The notes: generated by a model from the sequence alone, not told the origin. A DNA stretch of 64,000 nucleotides from Mycoplana rhizolycopersici (GCF_013378445.1 NZ_JABXYK010000005.1:297863-361862); one strand, 5' to 3'; shown: positions 9,659 to 18,440, counted from the stretch's first letter. Program-made: numbers and translations.

Positions 9659-10459
9659 TCATGACCCTCTGAAGGAAGGTGAAAACCGCTCCGCTCCGAC
9701 GCTGGAGGCGGCTAGGCCCCGCGAGGCTCCGTTCAGGGCGAGGTCGCGAACGGCAAGGTCCAGCGTCCGGTGGGATGCCGCGCGTGCGGCCTCCGCGTCA
9801 CGCAGGCGCAGCGCCTCGACCAGTTCCCGATGAACCAGGAGCGCCTCCTCGCGGTCTTCCACCGCCTCGTTGGAGCGATAAAGCGCATAGATGAGCGCAG
9901 CATGAATGATGGACGAGAGCTGGCGGAAGACCTGGTTGTGGCTCGCCTTCAGCAGGATCTCGTGAAACTGCACGTCGGCGCGCGTGAAGGCTTCGATATC
10001 CGTGCCGGCGTCGCGCATGCGCCGCCAGGCACCGTCGAGGTCTGCGATTTCCTGGACGGTCGCGCGCTCGGCAGCAAACGCCGCTGCGACAGGCTCGACC
10101 GTGCGGCGCGTCTCGAGAATGCAGCCGAAAAGATCGAGATCGTGAATGCGCGGCCCCATCCATTCCAGGATCTGCGGATCGAGCAGGTTCCAATCGGTCT
10201 TCTCGCACACGACCGTGCCGACGCGCGGCCGGCTATGAACCAGCCCCTTGGTCGAAAGGATCTTCAGGGATTCCCGTACCACCGTCCGGCTGACGCCGTA
10301 CATCTCACAGAGATCGCTTTCCCGCGGAAGAACGCTCCCCACGGCATAGCGGTCGGAGCAGATGTCGAGCCCGATCGCAGCGGTCACGTTTTTCTGCACC
10401 CGCGGCCTGCGGACCTGCAAATCCGTCTTGCCGCCCCGCGGCTCCTTCGTCACGTCCAC
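9659..10459 (-). CDS. FadR/GntR-family transcriptional regulator (FCD domain)
   Basis: About 266 residues: an N-terminal winged helix (YAVGSVLPRESDLCEMYGVS, then RTVVRESLKILSTKGLV and RPRVGT) and a C-terminal all-helical FCD ligand-binding domain with the metal/ligand pattern ETRRTVEP, DVQFHEILLKASHN and VHRELVEALRLRD. It is divergent from the UxaA-family dehydratase gene, so it most likely controls sugar-acid catabolism and answers to a hexarate/hexuronate-derived ligand. A candidate operator lies in the shared gap. The start is uncertain: GTG 10459 follows GGGGGG at a good distance; GTG 10477 and GTG 10453 are also in frame. Confidence 0.85.
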   Translation of the reverse strand: MDVTKEPRGGKTDLQVRRPRVQKNVTAAIGLDICSDRYAVGSVLPRESDLCEMYGVSRTVVRESLKILSTKGLVHSRPRVGTVVCEKTDWNLLDPQILEWMGPRIHDLDLFGCILETRRTVEPVAAAFAAERATVQEIADLDGAWRRMRDAGTDIEAFTRADVQFHEILLKASHNQVFRQLSSIIHAALIYALYRSNEAVEDREEALLVHRELVEALRLRDAEAARAASHRTLDLAVRDLALNGASRGLAASSVGAERFSPSFRGS

Positions 10460-10528
10460 CTGTACCCCCCGGCGCACCCGCGCTTCGCATCAGCATCCGC
10501 CCCGCCCGGCGGCCATGTCAATACCGAT

Positions 10529-10539
10529 TTGTCAGACTA
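10529..10539. promoter_or_regulatory. Candidate FadR-type operator
   Basis: TTGTCAGACTA is a near-palindrome (one mismatch) of the TNGTCNGACNA type bound by many FCD-family GntR regulators. It lies between the divergent regulator and dehydratase genes. Confidence 0.5.
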
Positions 10540-10640
10540 TTTCATTCAAAAGTATGACTATTTGACCCGACGCGCATGCCGGGAGGGAAGGCGAATCGGT
10601 GGCACAGAGTCAACCTTGGCAGAGTGCGAAACTGCCACAA

Positions 10641-10667
10641 TTGACTTTTGCCGACATTGTGCATAAT
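10641..10667 (+). promoter_or_regulatory. Candidate promoter of the UxaA-family dehydratase gene
   Basis: TTGACT (10641-10646) and CATAAT (10662-10667) separated by 15 bases, with TG two bases before the -10 (extended -10 character). It lies about 30 bases before the chosen ATG. The spacer is short, so this is tentative. Confidence 0.4.
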
Positions 10668-10697
10668 TCGCCCGTCCCCTGTCGCAGGAGTTCTGCC

Positions 10698-12227
10698 ATG
10701 CTTGCCGAAATGCCCGCTGTCCTCGTTCTCAATCCGAAAGACAATGTCGGCGTCGTGCCGGCCAATCTCGATGCGGGGCGCGCGCTCGTGAACGGGGTCA
10801 TTGCCGCCGAACGCATTCCGCGCGGGCACAAGGTCGCGATCGCCGCGATCGCCGAGGGCGCGCCGGTCCTGAAATACGGCCAGATCATCGGCTATGCGAC
10901 GCGGGCGATCATGCCGGGCGAGCACGTGCACCTGCAGAACCTCGCCATCCTCGACGTTGCGCTGAAGCACGAATTCTGCGTCGACAACGCACCGCCCGCG
11001 ATGGTGCCGGAGGCCGACCGCCGCACCTTCGACGGCTTCGACCGCGGAGGCGGCCGCATCGGCACCCGCAACTACATCGGCATCCTCTCGACCGTGAACT
11101 GTTCCGCCACGGTCTCGCGCTACGTCGCCGAGCACTACGCTCGGAAGTTTCGCGAGGCCGGCCACGACAACATCGACGGCGTCGTGGCGCTGACCTATGG
11201 CGGCGGCTGCGCGCTGAACCTGAAATCCGAGGGCGGGCGCATCCTCACCCGTACCTTCAAGGGCTATGCGCGCAACCCAAATTTCGGCGGCATCCTGATG
11301 ATCGGGCTCGGCTGCGAGACCTTCCAGTACGGCCCCATGGTGGAAGAGGCTGGCCTCGAGGAAGGCAAGACCTTCCGCACCATGATGATCCAGAACCAGG
11401 GCGGCACGCGCAAGACGATCGAAGCCGCCTGCGAGATGATCGACGACATGCTGCCGGACGTTGGCCGCATCCGCCGCACGCCGCAGCCGCTGTCGGGAAT
11501 CAAACTGGCGCTCGAATGCGGCGGCTCGGACGGCTATTCCGGCATTTCCGCCAATCCCGCGCTCGGCATCGCCTCGGACATGCTGGTGAAGGAAGGCGCC
11601 ACGACCGTGCTGTCGGAGACGCCCGAGATCTATGGTGCCGAGCATCTGCTCACCCGCCGCGCCGCCCGCCCGGAGGTGGCCGAAAAGCTGCTCGCGCGCA
11701 TCGACTGGTGGCGCGAATATACGGCGAAGAACGATGCCGAGCTGAACAACAACCCTTCGCACGGCAACAAGGCCGGCGGGCTGACGACGATCCTCGAAAA
11801 GTCGCTCGGCGCCGTCGCGAAGGGCGGCTCGATGCCGCTCAACGCCGTCTACGAATATGCCGAGGAAGTGACGGAGACCGGTTTCGTCTTCATGGACACG
11901 CCCGGCTATGACCCGGCCGCCGTCACCGGCCAGATCGCCGGCGGCTGCAACCTCGTGGCCTTTACCACCGGCCGCGGCTCCGTCTCCGGCTACAAGCCGG
12001 CGCCCTGCATCAAGATCGCCACCAACACACCCATGTACGAGCACATCAAGGACGACATGGACATCAACTGCGGCACCATCGTCGATGGCACCGAGACGAT
12101 CGAGGACGCCGGCCGCCGCATCTTCGAATTCGTCATCGAAACGGCCTCGGGAAGGAAGACGGCAAGCGAGGCCTTCGACTACGGCGACAACGAGTTTGTG
12201 CCGTGGCAGGTGGGGGCGGTGACGTGA
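10698..12227 (+). CDS. UxaA-family (altronate/galactarate) dehydratase
   Basis: A 509-residue dehydratase of the UxaA/GarD family. The N-terminus is a SAF domain (residues about 5-80), fused to the large dehydratase/hydrolase domain with GRIGTRNYIGILSTVNCSAT, ALTYGGGCALNLKS, GLGCETFQYG, LECGGSDGYSGISANPA and FTTGRGSVSG. Members remove water from altronate or galactarate with an Fe2+ or similar cofactor. Length and domain order fit both, and sequence alone does not let me choose the substrate. The start at ATG 10698 follows CAGGAG by seven bases; an in-frame extension to 10599 is rejected. It is divergent from an FCD-type GntR regulator, its probable controller. Confidence 0.88.
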   Translation: MLAEMPAVLVLNPKDNVGVVPANLDAGRALVNGVIAAERIPRGHKVAIAAIAEGAPVLKYGQIIGYATRAIMPGEHVHLQNLAILDVALKHEFCVDNAPPAMVPEADRRTFDGFDRGGGRIGTRNYIGILSTVNCSATVSRYVAEHYARKFREAGHDNIDGVVALTYGGGCALNLKSEGGRILTRTFKGYARNPNFGGILMIGLGCETFQYGPMVEEAGLEEGKTFRTMMIQNQGGTRKTIEAACEMIDDMLPDVGRIRRTPQPLSGIKLALECGGSDGYSGISANPALGIASDMLVKEGATTVLSETPEIYGAEHLLTRRAARPEVAEKLLARIDWWREYTAKNDAELNNNPSHGNKAGGLTTILEKSLGAVAKGGSMPLNAVYEYAEEVTETGFVFMDTPGYDPAAVTGQIAGGCNLVAFTTGRGSVSGYKPAPCIKIATNTPMYEHIKDDMDINCGTIVDGTETIEDAGRRIFEFVIETASGRKTASEAFDYGDNEFVPWQVGAVT

Positions 12228-12506
12228 GGGGCGGAAGGGAACACGTCACGTATCGCTCGTCCGAATGCCAGCTTCTGAGTTTCTAGGCGAGGCATGCCCG
12301 TGACTGCACAGATGGTCGCTATCGCCAGCGGGCGAGGACGGCTGCGATTGTGCCTCACGGTGTCAACCGTCAGGCACCGTCAAATCGAAAGACCCGCTAA
12401 GAATTGCTTGACAGGCCTGAGGAGTGGGCGTTCCGTGCTCCGACGTGGAGGACCCCGGCACGCCTCGCCTGATGTCGGAGCTCCACGGCACAAGAGGGAG
12501 GATGCA
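12228..12506. other. Intergenic region before the 88-aa protein
   Basis: About 280 bases. It holds short direct repeats of ACCGTC near 12367 and 12387, and a TTGACA (12408-12413) with no good -10 at the right distance. No gene recognised. Confidence 0.4.
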
Positions 12507-12773
12507 ATGCCGACCATTGTTGCCCACCATAACATCACAAAGGGCGCGGACCATTGGCTCAACTCACCGAAGCGCAAGGAGTTGTTCGGTCCGCTCGGCG
12601 TGACCGACATTCGAACATTCGTTGATCCACAGGACCCGACTCGTGTGGCCGTTCTTATGGACGTTCCGGATATGGACGCCATGAGGAAGGCCATGCAAAG
12701 CAAGGCAGCAGCCGATGCGATGGCCTTTGACGGGGTGGTGCCGGAGTCTTTGGTAATCCTGGTTGAAACCTGA
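12507..12773 (+). CDS. Conserved hypothetical, dimeric alpha/beta-barrel-like (88 aa)
   Basis: A small soluble protein, MPTIVAHHNITKGADHWLNS at the start, then TDIRTFVDPQDPTRVAVLMD and MDAMRKAMQSKAAADAM. The alternation of strand (VAVLMDVP) and helix, and the closing LVILVE strand, are what one expects of a ferredoxin-like stress-responsive or monooxygenase-type barrel protein; this is inference only. AGGGAGG lies before ATG 12507. No operon partner: the next gene is on the other strand. Confidence 0.65.
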   Translation: MPTIVAHHNITKGADHWLNSPKRKELFGPLGVTDIRTFVDPQDPTRVAVLMDVPDMDAMRKAMQSKAAADAMAFDGVVPESLVILVET

Positions 12774-12826
12774 GGTTAGGCGCAGCGTTTTTGCCGCCGC
12801 CATTCCTGAGTGTCCCCGACATCGCC

Positions 12827-12874
12827 CGCATGTCCCGGCACCTCCGGCCGATGCGTCTCCCGGAATTCGCCCAC
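12827..12874 (-). pseudogene. Fragment duplicating the C-terminus of a GntR regulator
   Basis: 48 bases match 13785-13832, the 3' end of the GntR gene at 13770, at 38 positions and in the same orientation. Read on the minus strand, the fragment gives VGEFRETHRPEVPGHA against VAEFRATHRPEPPGYA in the intact regulator. The reading frame is lost upstream. The two copies flank the glutathione transferase gene. Confidence 0.45.
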
Positions 12875-12973
12875 TCGACTGGCGGTAGAAGCCGATCGAT
12901 ATTATGTGCTGCTGGCGCGTCGCCTGTTCCATTGAAATAGTCAGTAAGCGTATACGCCGTACGTGCAGCCCCC

Positions 12974-13624
12974 TCAGCCTGAATTCGCGGCGGCGAACAC
13001 CGCCAGCTGTGCGGCGAAGGCGCGCTTGTAGGCGGGCCGGGTCTGGCCTCGGGCGACATAGGCAGAGAGCGTAGGATAGTCGTCCAGGATACCCGATCCT
13101 TCCAGCCTGCGCAGCACCGTCACCATCAGGAGGTCACCGGCGCTGAATGCGCCGTCGAGCCACTCTGCATCGCCAAGGCGCGCTGCGAGTTCGCCGAGCC
13201 GCTTGCGGATGCGTTCATCGATGAGAGGCAGGCGCTCCTCGTACCATACCCTGTCGCCCTCCAGGTAACGGGCGACTTCGCGATCAACCGTCGGCGGTTC
13301 GACCGTGTTGAGGGCGGCAAACATCCATGTGATCGCCCGCGCCCGGGCATGCGCGTCGTCCGGCAGCAGGCCCGCATGGCGCTCGGCGATATGAAGCAGG
13401 ATGGCGCCGGTCTCGAACAGGACGAGGCCATCCTCCTCATAGGTCGGGATCTGGCCGAAAGGTTGGAGCGCGAGATGCGCGGGCTCCTTCATCGCCTTGA
13501 AGGAAACGAGGCGAACCTCATACGGCTGGCCGACTTCCTCGAGCGCCCAGCGAACACGCATGTCACGCGCCATCCCCCTGCCGCAGTCCGGCGACCGTTC
13601 GAAAGCGGTAATGGTAATCGTCAT
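12974..13624 (-). CDS. Glutathione S-transferase family protein
   Basis: A 216-residue glutathione transferase. The N-terminal thioredoxin-like domain has the glutathione-binding pattern QIPTYEEDGLVLFETGAI, with the cis-proline and ETGAI; the C-terminal domain is helical and has the SAGDLLMVTVLRRLE segment that matches the usual TxADxxL capping motif. The N-terminus contains SPDCGRG before the first helix, so the catalytic residue may be the serine or cysteine there. The start MTITITAFERSPD (13624) gives standard length. It stands alone between two copies of a regulator fragment. The substrate is unknown. Confidence 0.88.
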   Translation of the reverse strand: MTITITAFERSPDCGRGMARDMRVRWALEEVGQPYEVRLVSFKAMKEPAHLALQPFGQIPTYEEDGLVLFETGAILLHIAERHAGLLPDDAHARARAITWMFAALNTVEPPTVDREVARYLEGDRVWYEERLPLIDERIRKRLGELAARLGDAEWLDGAFSAGDLLMVTVLRRLEGSGILDDYPTLSAYVARGQTRPAYKRAFAAQLAVFAAANSG

Positions 13625-13769
13625 CGCGATTCTCCCTGGCTTGTCCGTCTTGAAGACGATCGGCCAAAGCAGTTTCCGACACCCTGCGATCAAATCCCCT
13701 GCTTGGGTGGAGCCCCACGCCGAGCCTGGCCTTCAGACAAGCGACGTTCTGGCGGCCCTCGCCCGTCCC

Positions 13770-14798
13770 CTACCCCGCCGCGATCGCATAGCCCGGCGGT
13801 TCGGGCCGGTGCGTCGCCCGGAATTCCGCCACCCTCCCGATCACCTTCGGCAGCGATATGGCGATGTGGTGCCTGAGCGCCTCCGCCGCACCTTCGACAT
13901 CCCCCGCCTCCAGTGCTGCAAACACCTTGAGGTGCTCGGCGATGAAGGGTTCGTCCTTCGGCATTACGTGCGAGACGCCCATGATGTGCTTGCTGACATT
14001 GAGCATGAAGCGGGCGCGACGCAGCGCGATCAGGATCTCGCGATTGGGGCAGTGGCCGAGAAGGGTGATGTGCAGGTCGGTCTCCATGCCGTCCATCTCC
14101 GCAAGCGAGAGATCGGGATAGCCGGCCAGCGCGCGCTTGAGCCGCGCCGTCATCGCCGCGCGCTCCTCCCGGGGCATCACGGGAAAGGCCTGCCTCAGCG
14201 CCACCGGCTCCAGCGCCACGCGGATGTCGTGCAGGTCGCGCATGCGCCCCTCGTCGAGCGGCACGACGGTCCAGCGCATCCGCTCGTCCTTCTCCACGAT
14301 GCCGAGGCTTTCCAGCCGGGTGAGCGCGTCGCGGGCGACCTGGCGGCCGACGCCTTTCGCGCGCGCCAGTTCCACCTCGTTGATGCGGTGGCGGCCGAAG
14401 ACGGAGAGATGCACCATCTCCCGCTCCAGCGCCTCGTAGATCGTTTCCCAGGCGGGCGCCTTGCGCAGCGGCTGTGCATCCTCGCCACCGCCGAACATGT
14501 CCGACGTCAGGGCGATGCGCTGCGGCGCGCCCCTGCCGCGGCCGACGACGAAGCCGCGGCCGTCGAACCGGCGGATCGCACTCTCTGCCTCCAGCAGGGC
14601 GAAGGCCTGCCGCACCGGCGTGCGCGTGGAGGAAAAGATGTTGGCCACGTGGCCCTCCAAAAGCAGCGCGTCCTTCGGCAGCCGCCCTGCCGCGATCGCT
14701 TCGGCCAGTTGGTCGCGGATGCGCAGGTAAAGCGGGCGCGCCTCCCCGGTCTCGACCACGTCCGCCCGTTCCTTCGCCATCGTCCTGTCATCCGCCAT
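13770..14798 (-). CDS. GntR-family regulator with two winged-helix segments and an FCD domain
   Basis: 342 residues, about 100 more than a standard FCD-type GntR regulator. A first winged helix covers about residues 20-90 (PLYLRIRDQLAEAIAAGRLP, then TRTPVRQAFALLE and FDGRGFVVGRG). A second covers about 115-185 (ETIYEALEREMVHLSVFG, then GRQVARDALTRLESLGIVE), followed by the FCD domain (LHDIRVALEPVALRQAF, DLHITLLGHCPN, EHLKVFAALEAGD). The gene is divergent from ilvD with about 210 bases between, so it may act on that region or itself; no operator was recognised. ATG 14798 is the longest plausible start; ATG 14780 is possible. Confidence 0.82.
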   Translation of the reverse strand: MADDRTMAKERADVVETGEARPLYLRIRDQLAEAIAAGRLPKDALLLEGHVANIFSSTRTPVRQAFALLEAESAIRRFDGRGFVVGRGRGAPQRIALTSDMFGGGEDAQPLRKAPAWETIYEALEREMVHLSVFGRHRINEVELARAKGVGRQVARDALTRLESLGIVEKDERMRWTVVPLDEGRMRDLHDIRVALEPVALRQAFPVMPREERAAMTARLKRALAGYPDLSLAEMDGMETDLHITLLGHCPNREILIALRRARFMLNVSKHIMGVSHVMPKDEPFIAEHLKVFAALEAGDVEGAAEALRHHIAISLPKVIGRVAEFRATHRPEPPGYAIAAG

Positions 14799-15007
14799 CG
14801 CGCCGCGACACTCTCACAAACGGCCTCTGTCGGCAATGGTCGTCCTTGCGCCGGACCGCGACAGGAAATTCCACGCGGGCCCGCAAAAAATTGCATTCCT
14901 TTCGTGACGCGGCGGGGCTTTTGCGCTAGGGAACCCCTGACAAGGGCTGGCGGAACGGCTTTTTCGCCCCCACATGCCATGCCTGAACGGATTTGAGGAA
15001 CACGTCG

Positions 15008-16843
15008 ATGCCAGCCTATCGCTCCCGAACCACCACCCACGGCCGCAACATGGCCGGTGCCCGCGGCCTCTGGCGCGCGACCGGCATGAAGGATGCGGAC
15101 TTCGGAAAGCCGATCATCGCAGTGGTCAACTCGTTCACCCAGTTCGTGCCCGGCCACGTTCACCTGAAGGACCTTGGCCAACTGGTCGCCCGCGAGATCG
15201 AGGCAGCCGGCGGCGTCGCCAAGGAATTCAACACGATCGCCGTCGACGACGGCATCGCCATGGGCCATGACGGCATGCTCTATTCGCTGCCGAGCCGCGA
15301 GATCATCGCGGATTCGGTCGAGTACATGGTCAACGCCCACTGCGCCGACGCCATGGTCTGCATCTCCAACTGCGACAAGATCACGCCCGGCATGCTGAAC
15401 GCCGCGATGCGGTTGAACATCCCCTCAGTCTTCGTCTCCGGCGGTCCGATGGAGGCCGGCAAGGTCGTCCTGCACGGCAAGACGCACGCGCTCGACCTGG
15501 TCGACGCCATGGTCGCCGCCGCCGACGACAAGATCTCCGACGAGGACGTCAAGGTCATCGAGCGCTCCGCCTGCCCGACCTGCGGTTCGTGCTCGGGCAT
15601 GTTCACGGCCAACTCGATGAACTGTCTGACCGAAGCCCTCGGCCTGTCGCTGCCCGGCAACGGCTCGACGCTCGCCACCCATGCCGACCGCAAGCGCCTG
15701 TTCGTCGAAGCCGGCCACCTGATCGTCGACCTCGCCCGCCGCTACTACGAGCAGGAGGACGAGAGCATCCTGCCGCGCAACGTCGCCAACAAGAGGGCCT
15801 TCGAGAACGCCATGTCGCTCGACATCGCCATGGGCGGCTCGACCAACACCGTGCTGCACATCCTCGCAGCCGCCTATGAGGGCGGCATCGACTTCACGCT
15901 GGACGATATCGACGCGCTCTCCCGCAAGGTGCCGTGCCTTTCCAAGGTCGCCCCCGCCAAGAACGACGTCCACATGGAGGACGTCCATCGCGCCGGCGGC
16001 ATCATGCGCATCCTCGGCGAACTCGAACGCGGTGGCCTGATCCACCGCGACACCCCCACCGTGCATGCCGAAACGCTCGGCGAGGCCATCGACCGTTGGG
16101 ACATCACCCGCACCAGCAGCGAGACCGTGCGCACCTTCTTCCGCGCCGCGCCCGGCGGCATCCCGACCCAGGTCGCCTTCTCTCAGGAGGCCCGCTGGGA
16201 CGAACTGGATACCGACGGCGAAAAGGGCGTCATCCGTTCCGTCGAGAACCCGTTCTCCAAGGACGGCGGGCTTGCGGTCCTGAAGGGCAACATCGCGCTC
16301 GACGGCTGCATCGTGAAGACCGCCGGCGTCGATGAATCGATCCTGAAGTTCACCGGCCCCGCCGTCGTCTTCGAAAGCCAGGACGCGGCCGTCAAGGGCA
16401 TTCTCGGCAACGAGGTCAAGGCCGGCGACGTCGTCGTCATTCGCTACGAAGGCCCGAAGGGCGGCCCCGGCATGCAGGAAATGCTCTATCCGACGAGCTA
16501 CCTGAAATCGAAGGGGCTGGGCAAGGCCTGCGCGCTGATCACCGACGGACGCTTCTCCGGCGGCACTTCGGGTCTTTCGATCGGCCACGCCTCGCCGGAA
16601 GCGGCGAACGGCGGCGCGATCGGCCTCGTACGCCCGGGCGACACGATCGAAATCGACATCCCCAACCGCACGATCAACCTGGTGATCTCGGACGCAGAGC
16701 TCGCCGCCCGCCGCGCCGAGCAGGACAAGCTCGGCTGGAAGCCGGCGCAGCCGCGCAAGCGCAACGTCACGACCGCGCTGAAGGCCTATGCCGCCTTTGC
16801 AAGCTCCGCCGACCTGGGTGCGGTGCGCATCCTGCCGGAATAG
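15008..16843 (+). CDS. ilvD: Dihydroxy-acid dehydratase
   Basis: A 611-residue dihydroxy-acid dehydratase, the third common step of valine and isoleucine synthesis (2,3-dihydroxy acids to 2-oxo acids), Fe-S dependent. The cluster-binding regions are intact: NCDKITPGM near residue 120 and [18 protein letters not shown] near 190-200. The C-terminal [20 protein letters not shown] is typical of IlvD and separates it from sugar-acid dehydratases such as Edd. The start at ATG 15008 ([15 protein letters not shown]) follows TTTGAGGAACACGTCG. It is monocistronic with a strong terminator. No leader peptide or attenuator was seen upstream. Confidence 0.96.
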   Translation: MPAYRSRTTTHGRNMAGARGLWRATGMKDADFGKPIIAVVNSFTQFVPGHVHLKDLGQLVAREIEAAGGVAKEFNTIAVDDGIAMGHDGMLYSLPSREIIADSVEYMVNAHCADAMVCISNCDKITPGMLNAAMRLNIPSVFVSGGPMEAGKVVLHGKTHALDLVDAMVAAADDKISDEDVKVIERSACPTCGSCSGMFTANSMNCLTEALGLSLPGNGSTLATHADRKRLFVEAGHLIVDLARRYYEQEDESILPRNVANKRAFENAMSLDIAMGGSTNTVLHILAAAYEGGIDFTLDDIDALSRKVPCLSKVAPAKNDVHMEDVHRAGGIMRILGELERGGLIHRDTPTVHAETLGEAIDRWDITRTSSETVRTFFRAAPGGIPTQVAFSQEARWDELDTDGEKGVIRSVENPFSKDGGLAVLKGNIALDGCIVKTAGVDESILKFTGPAVVFESQDAAVKGILGNEVKAGDVVVIRYEGPKGGPGMQEMLYPTSYLKSKGLGKACALITDGRFSGGTSGLSIGHASPEAANGGAIGLVRPGDTIEIDIPNRTINLVISDAELAARRAEQDKLGWKPAQPRKRNVTTALKAYAAFASSADLGAVRILPE

Positions 16844-16870
16844 CCTTCCCCTAAGCATTGCCAGAGACGG

Positions 16871-16895
16871 AAGGCCGGCCCCGCGCCGGCCTTTT
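16871..16895 (+). terminator. Terminator after ilvD
   Basis: Perfect inverted repeat AAGGCCGGC / GCCGGCCTT with a short loop, followed by TT, 27 bases after the ilvD stop. Confidence 0.8.
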
Positions 16896-16968
16896 GCATT
16901 CCAGCCGCATGTCGGACCCTGAAGAGTTCCAGCCCGGCATGCGCTCGGAGCAGGATATGCTCCACCGG

Positions 16969-17100
16969 CCTGCGTATCGTCGGCAGATCCTCGTCGCCGA
17001 ACATGCCGCGCAGGTCGATTTCGATCGCGGTTGCGATGGCGGTGATCGGCAGGTCGTTGGGCCGCGTGCCGAACGGCTCCTCCAGCAGCCTGCCGGTCCG
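16969..17100 (-). pseudogene. Remnant of a bestrophin-like (UPF0187) protein C-terminus
   Basis: About 44 codons on the minus strand read GRLLEEPFGTRPNDLPI, TAIATAIEIDLRGMFG and DEDLP. The run EEPFGTxPNDLPxxAI followed by an acidic IEIDL helix is the conserved end of bacterial bestrophin-family chloride channels. No membrane-spanning N-terminal part exists upstream in any frame, and the frame continues into unrelated sequence. I read this as the last trace of a decayed gene, between ilvD and the DUF1311 gene. Confidence 0.5.
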
Positions 17101-17162
17101 CAAGCCCCGCCTTCGCCGCATCCCAGGACCACTACGGCATCGCCACAAACCGTCAGAGCCCT

Positions 17163-17516
17163 TCAGAGCGGCCGGCTGATGTTCTTGTAGGCCTCGTCCA
17201 ACTGCTGCATGCGCTTGTCGTAGGCCGCCTTGATGCAAGCGACATCGGGGCCGCAGGCCTGGCGCTCCTTCAGCCATTGCGACTGGCGATCCTGCATCTC
17301 GCCGCGCGCGCCCATCGCCACCAGACCGGTCAGGATGTCGAAGGTCGTGACCATCCGGACGTCGGCGTCGTTCAGCGCCCTGTTGTCGCAGATCGCTTTC
17401 TCGTCTGCCGCAAGGTCGGCACGGTCGCAGTCAAAGCTTGCGGCCGCAGCCGGCAGGGCCGCCGAAAGGATGACAAGGCAAAGCGCGGGCAGGCTGAAGG
17501 CGGGTTTGTTTTTCAT
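17163..17516 (-). CDS. DUF1311 (LprI-type) secreted protein
   Basis: 117 residues with a signal peptide (MKNKPAFSLPALCLVILSAA, cleavage after the alanine run near residue 27) and a short DUF1311 domain: FDCDRADLAADEKAICDN, the conserved SxxxxCxxAxxxxExxICxxxxL pattern, then SQWLKERQACG and CIKAAYDKRMQQL with paired cysteines. These proteins are periplasmic. LprI of mycobacteria inhibits lysozyme, but function here is unknown. The start at 17516 was chosen for the signal peptide; the 45-codon extension upstream is not supported. The gene is divergent from the DUF899 gene. Confidence 0.8.
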   Translation of the reverse strand: MKNKPAFSLPALCLVILSAALPAAAASFDCDRADLAADEKAICDNRALNDADVRMVTTFDILTGLVAMGARGEMQDRQSQWLKERQACGPDVACIKAAYDKRMQQLDEAYKNISRPL

Positions 17517-17635
17517 GGCGTCCAACTCCTCGTGAGCGGCGTTAGATATGGCCGGCGCTTTTTTTGACAAGGGAATGTCGGAATGCCGGACTATCCTGCG
17601 TCCTTGAGGCACACGCAGCCGCAAGGACGGCAACT

Positions 17636-17667
17636 TTGACATGCACGGCAAACGTTGATATCAACGT
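17636..17667 (+). promoter_or_regulatory. Promoter with a palindromic operator over its -10
   Basis: A consensus -35 TTGACA (17636-17641) and TATCAA (17659-17664) are spaced by 17 bases. The -10 lies inside a perfect 16-base palindrome ACGTTGATATCAACGT (17652-17667). This geometry is what a repressor site looks like. It precedes the DUF899 gene, with ATG 38 bases after the palindrome. No regulator gene for it is adjacent. Confidence 0.7.
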
Positions 17668-17705
17668 AAATAGTCGAAATGTTCCGTGAAAGAGGAGTTA
17701 CGAGC

Positions 17706-18440
17706 ATGAGACAGGAGCACGAAGTCGTTTCGCGCGAGGATTGGGTCAAGGCGCGCCAGGCGCTGTTGGCCATGGAGAAGGAGGAGACGCGTCTGCGCGA
17801 CAAGGTGCGCGCCGAGCGGCTGGCCCTGCCCTGGGTGCGGGTGGACAAGGCCTATGCCTTCGATACGCCGGCCGGCAGGAAAACGCTTGCCGACCTTTTC
17901 GAGGGGCGGAGCCAGCTGATGGTGTATCACTTCATGTTCGGACCGGACTGGGAAGCCGGCTGCCCGGGCTGCTCGTTCATGGCCGATCACATCGACGGCA
18001 TGCTGCCGCATCTCAACCACCACGACGTGACTTTCGTCTGCATCTCCCGCGCGCCGCTGGAAAAGATCGAGGCCTACAAGAAACGCATGGGCTGGAAGTT
18101 CCCGTGGTACTCTTCGTTCGGCAGCGACTTCAACTTCGACTATCACGTCTCCTTCACCAAGGAAGAGCTCGGGCGCGGCAAGGTCTACTACAACTACCGC
18201 GAGACGCCGTCCGAGGACGCCCATGACGAACTGCCCGGCATGAGCGCCTTCTTCCGGGATGAGGACGGGACCGTGTACCATACCTATTCGGAATACTCCC
18301 GCGGCGGCGAGGAACTGCTGAGCACACTGATGACGCTCGACCGCGCACCGAAGGGCCGCAACGAGACCGGCACGCTCAGCTTCGTCAAGCGCAAGGACGA
18401 ATACGGCGACGGGCCGAAGGCGCAATCCTGCTGCAGCTGA
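17706..18440 (+). CDS. DUF899 thioredoxin-fold protein
   Basis: A 244-residue DUF899 protein (Pfam PF05988), a thioredoxin-like family. It has the hallmark YHFMFGPDWEAGCPGCSFMAD, with a CPGC pair at residues 86-89 in the active-site position, and the segment MGWKFPWYSSFGSDFNFDYH. A redox role is plausible, but no reaction is established for the family. The C-terminus ends in CCS, an unusual extra cysteine pair. AGAGGAG precedes ATG 17706. Followed after 72 bases by a two-domain VOC protein, probably in the same transcript, behind a palindrome-controlled promoter. Confidence 0.88.
   Translation: MRQEHEVVSREDWVKARQALLAMEKEETRLRDKVRAERLALPWVRVDKAYAFDTPAGRKTLADLFEGRSQLMVYHFMFGPDWEAGCPGCSFMADHIDGMLPHLNHHDVTFVCISRAPLEKIEAYKKRMGWKFPWYSSFGSDFNFDYHVSFTKEELGRGKVYYNYRETPSEDAHDELPGMSAFFRDEDGTVYHTYSEYSRGGEELLSTLMTLDRAPKGRNETGTLSFVKRKDEYGDGPKAQSCCS

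Noticed and set aside
12408..12436. TTGACA as promoter of the 88-residue protein
   Set aside because: At 17 bases the -10 position reads TTCCGT, far from consensus.
16858..17190. A plus-strand 110-codon frame between ilvD and the DUF1311 gene
   Set aside because: It starts inside the ilvD terminator region and has no ribosome-binding site. The opposite strand holds a recognisable bestrophin tail, so this is a shadow.
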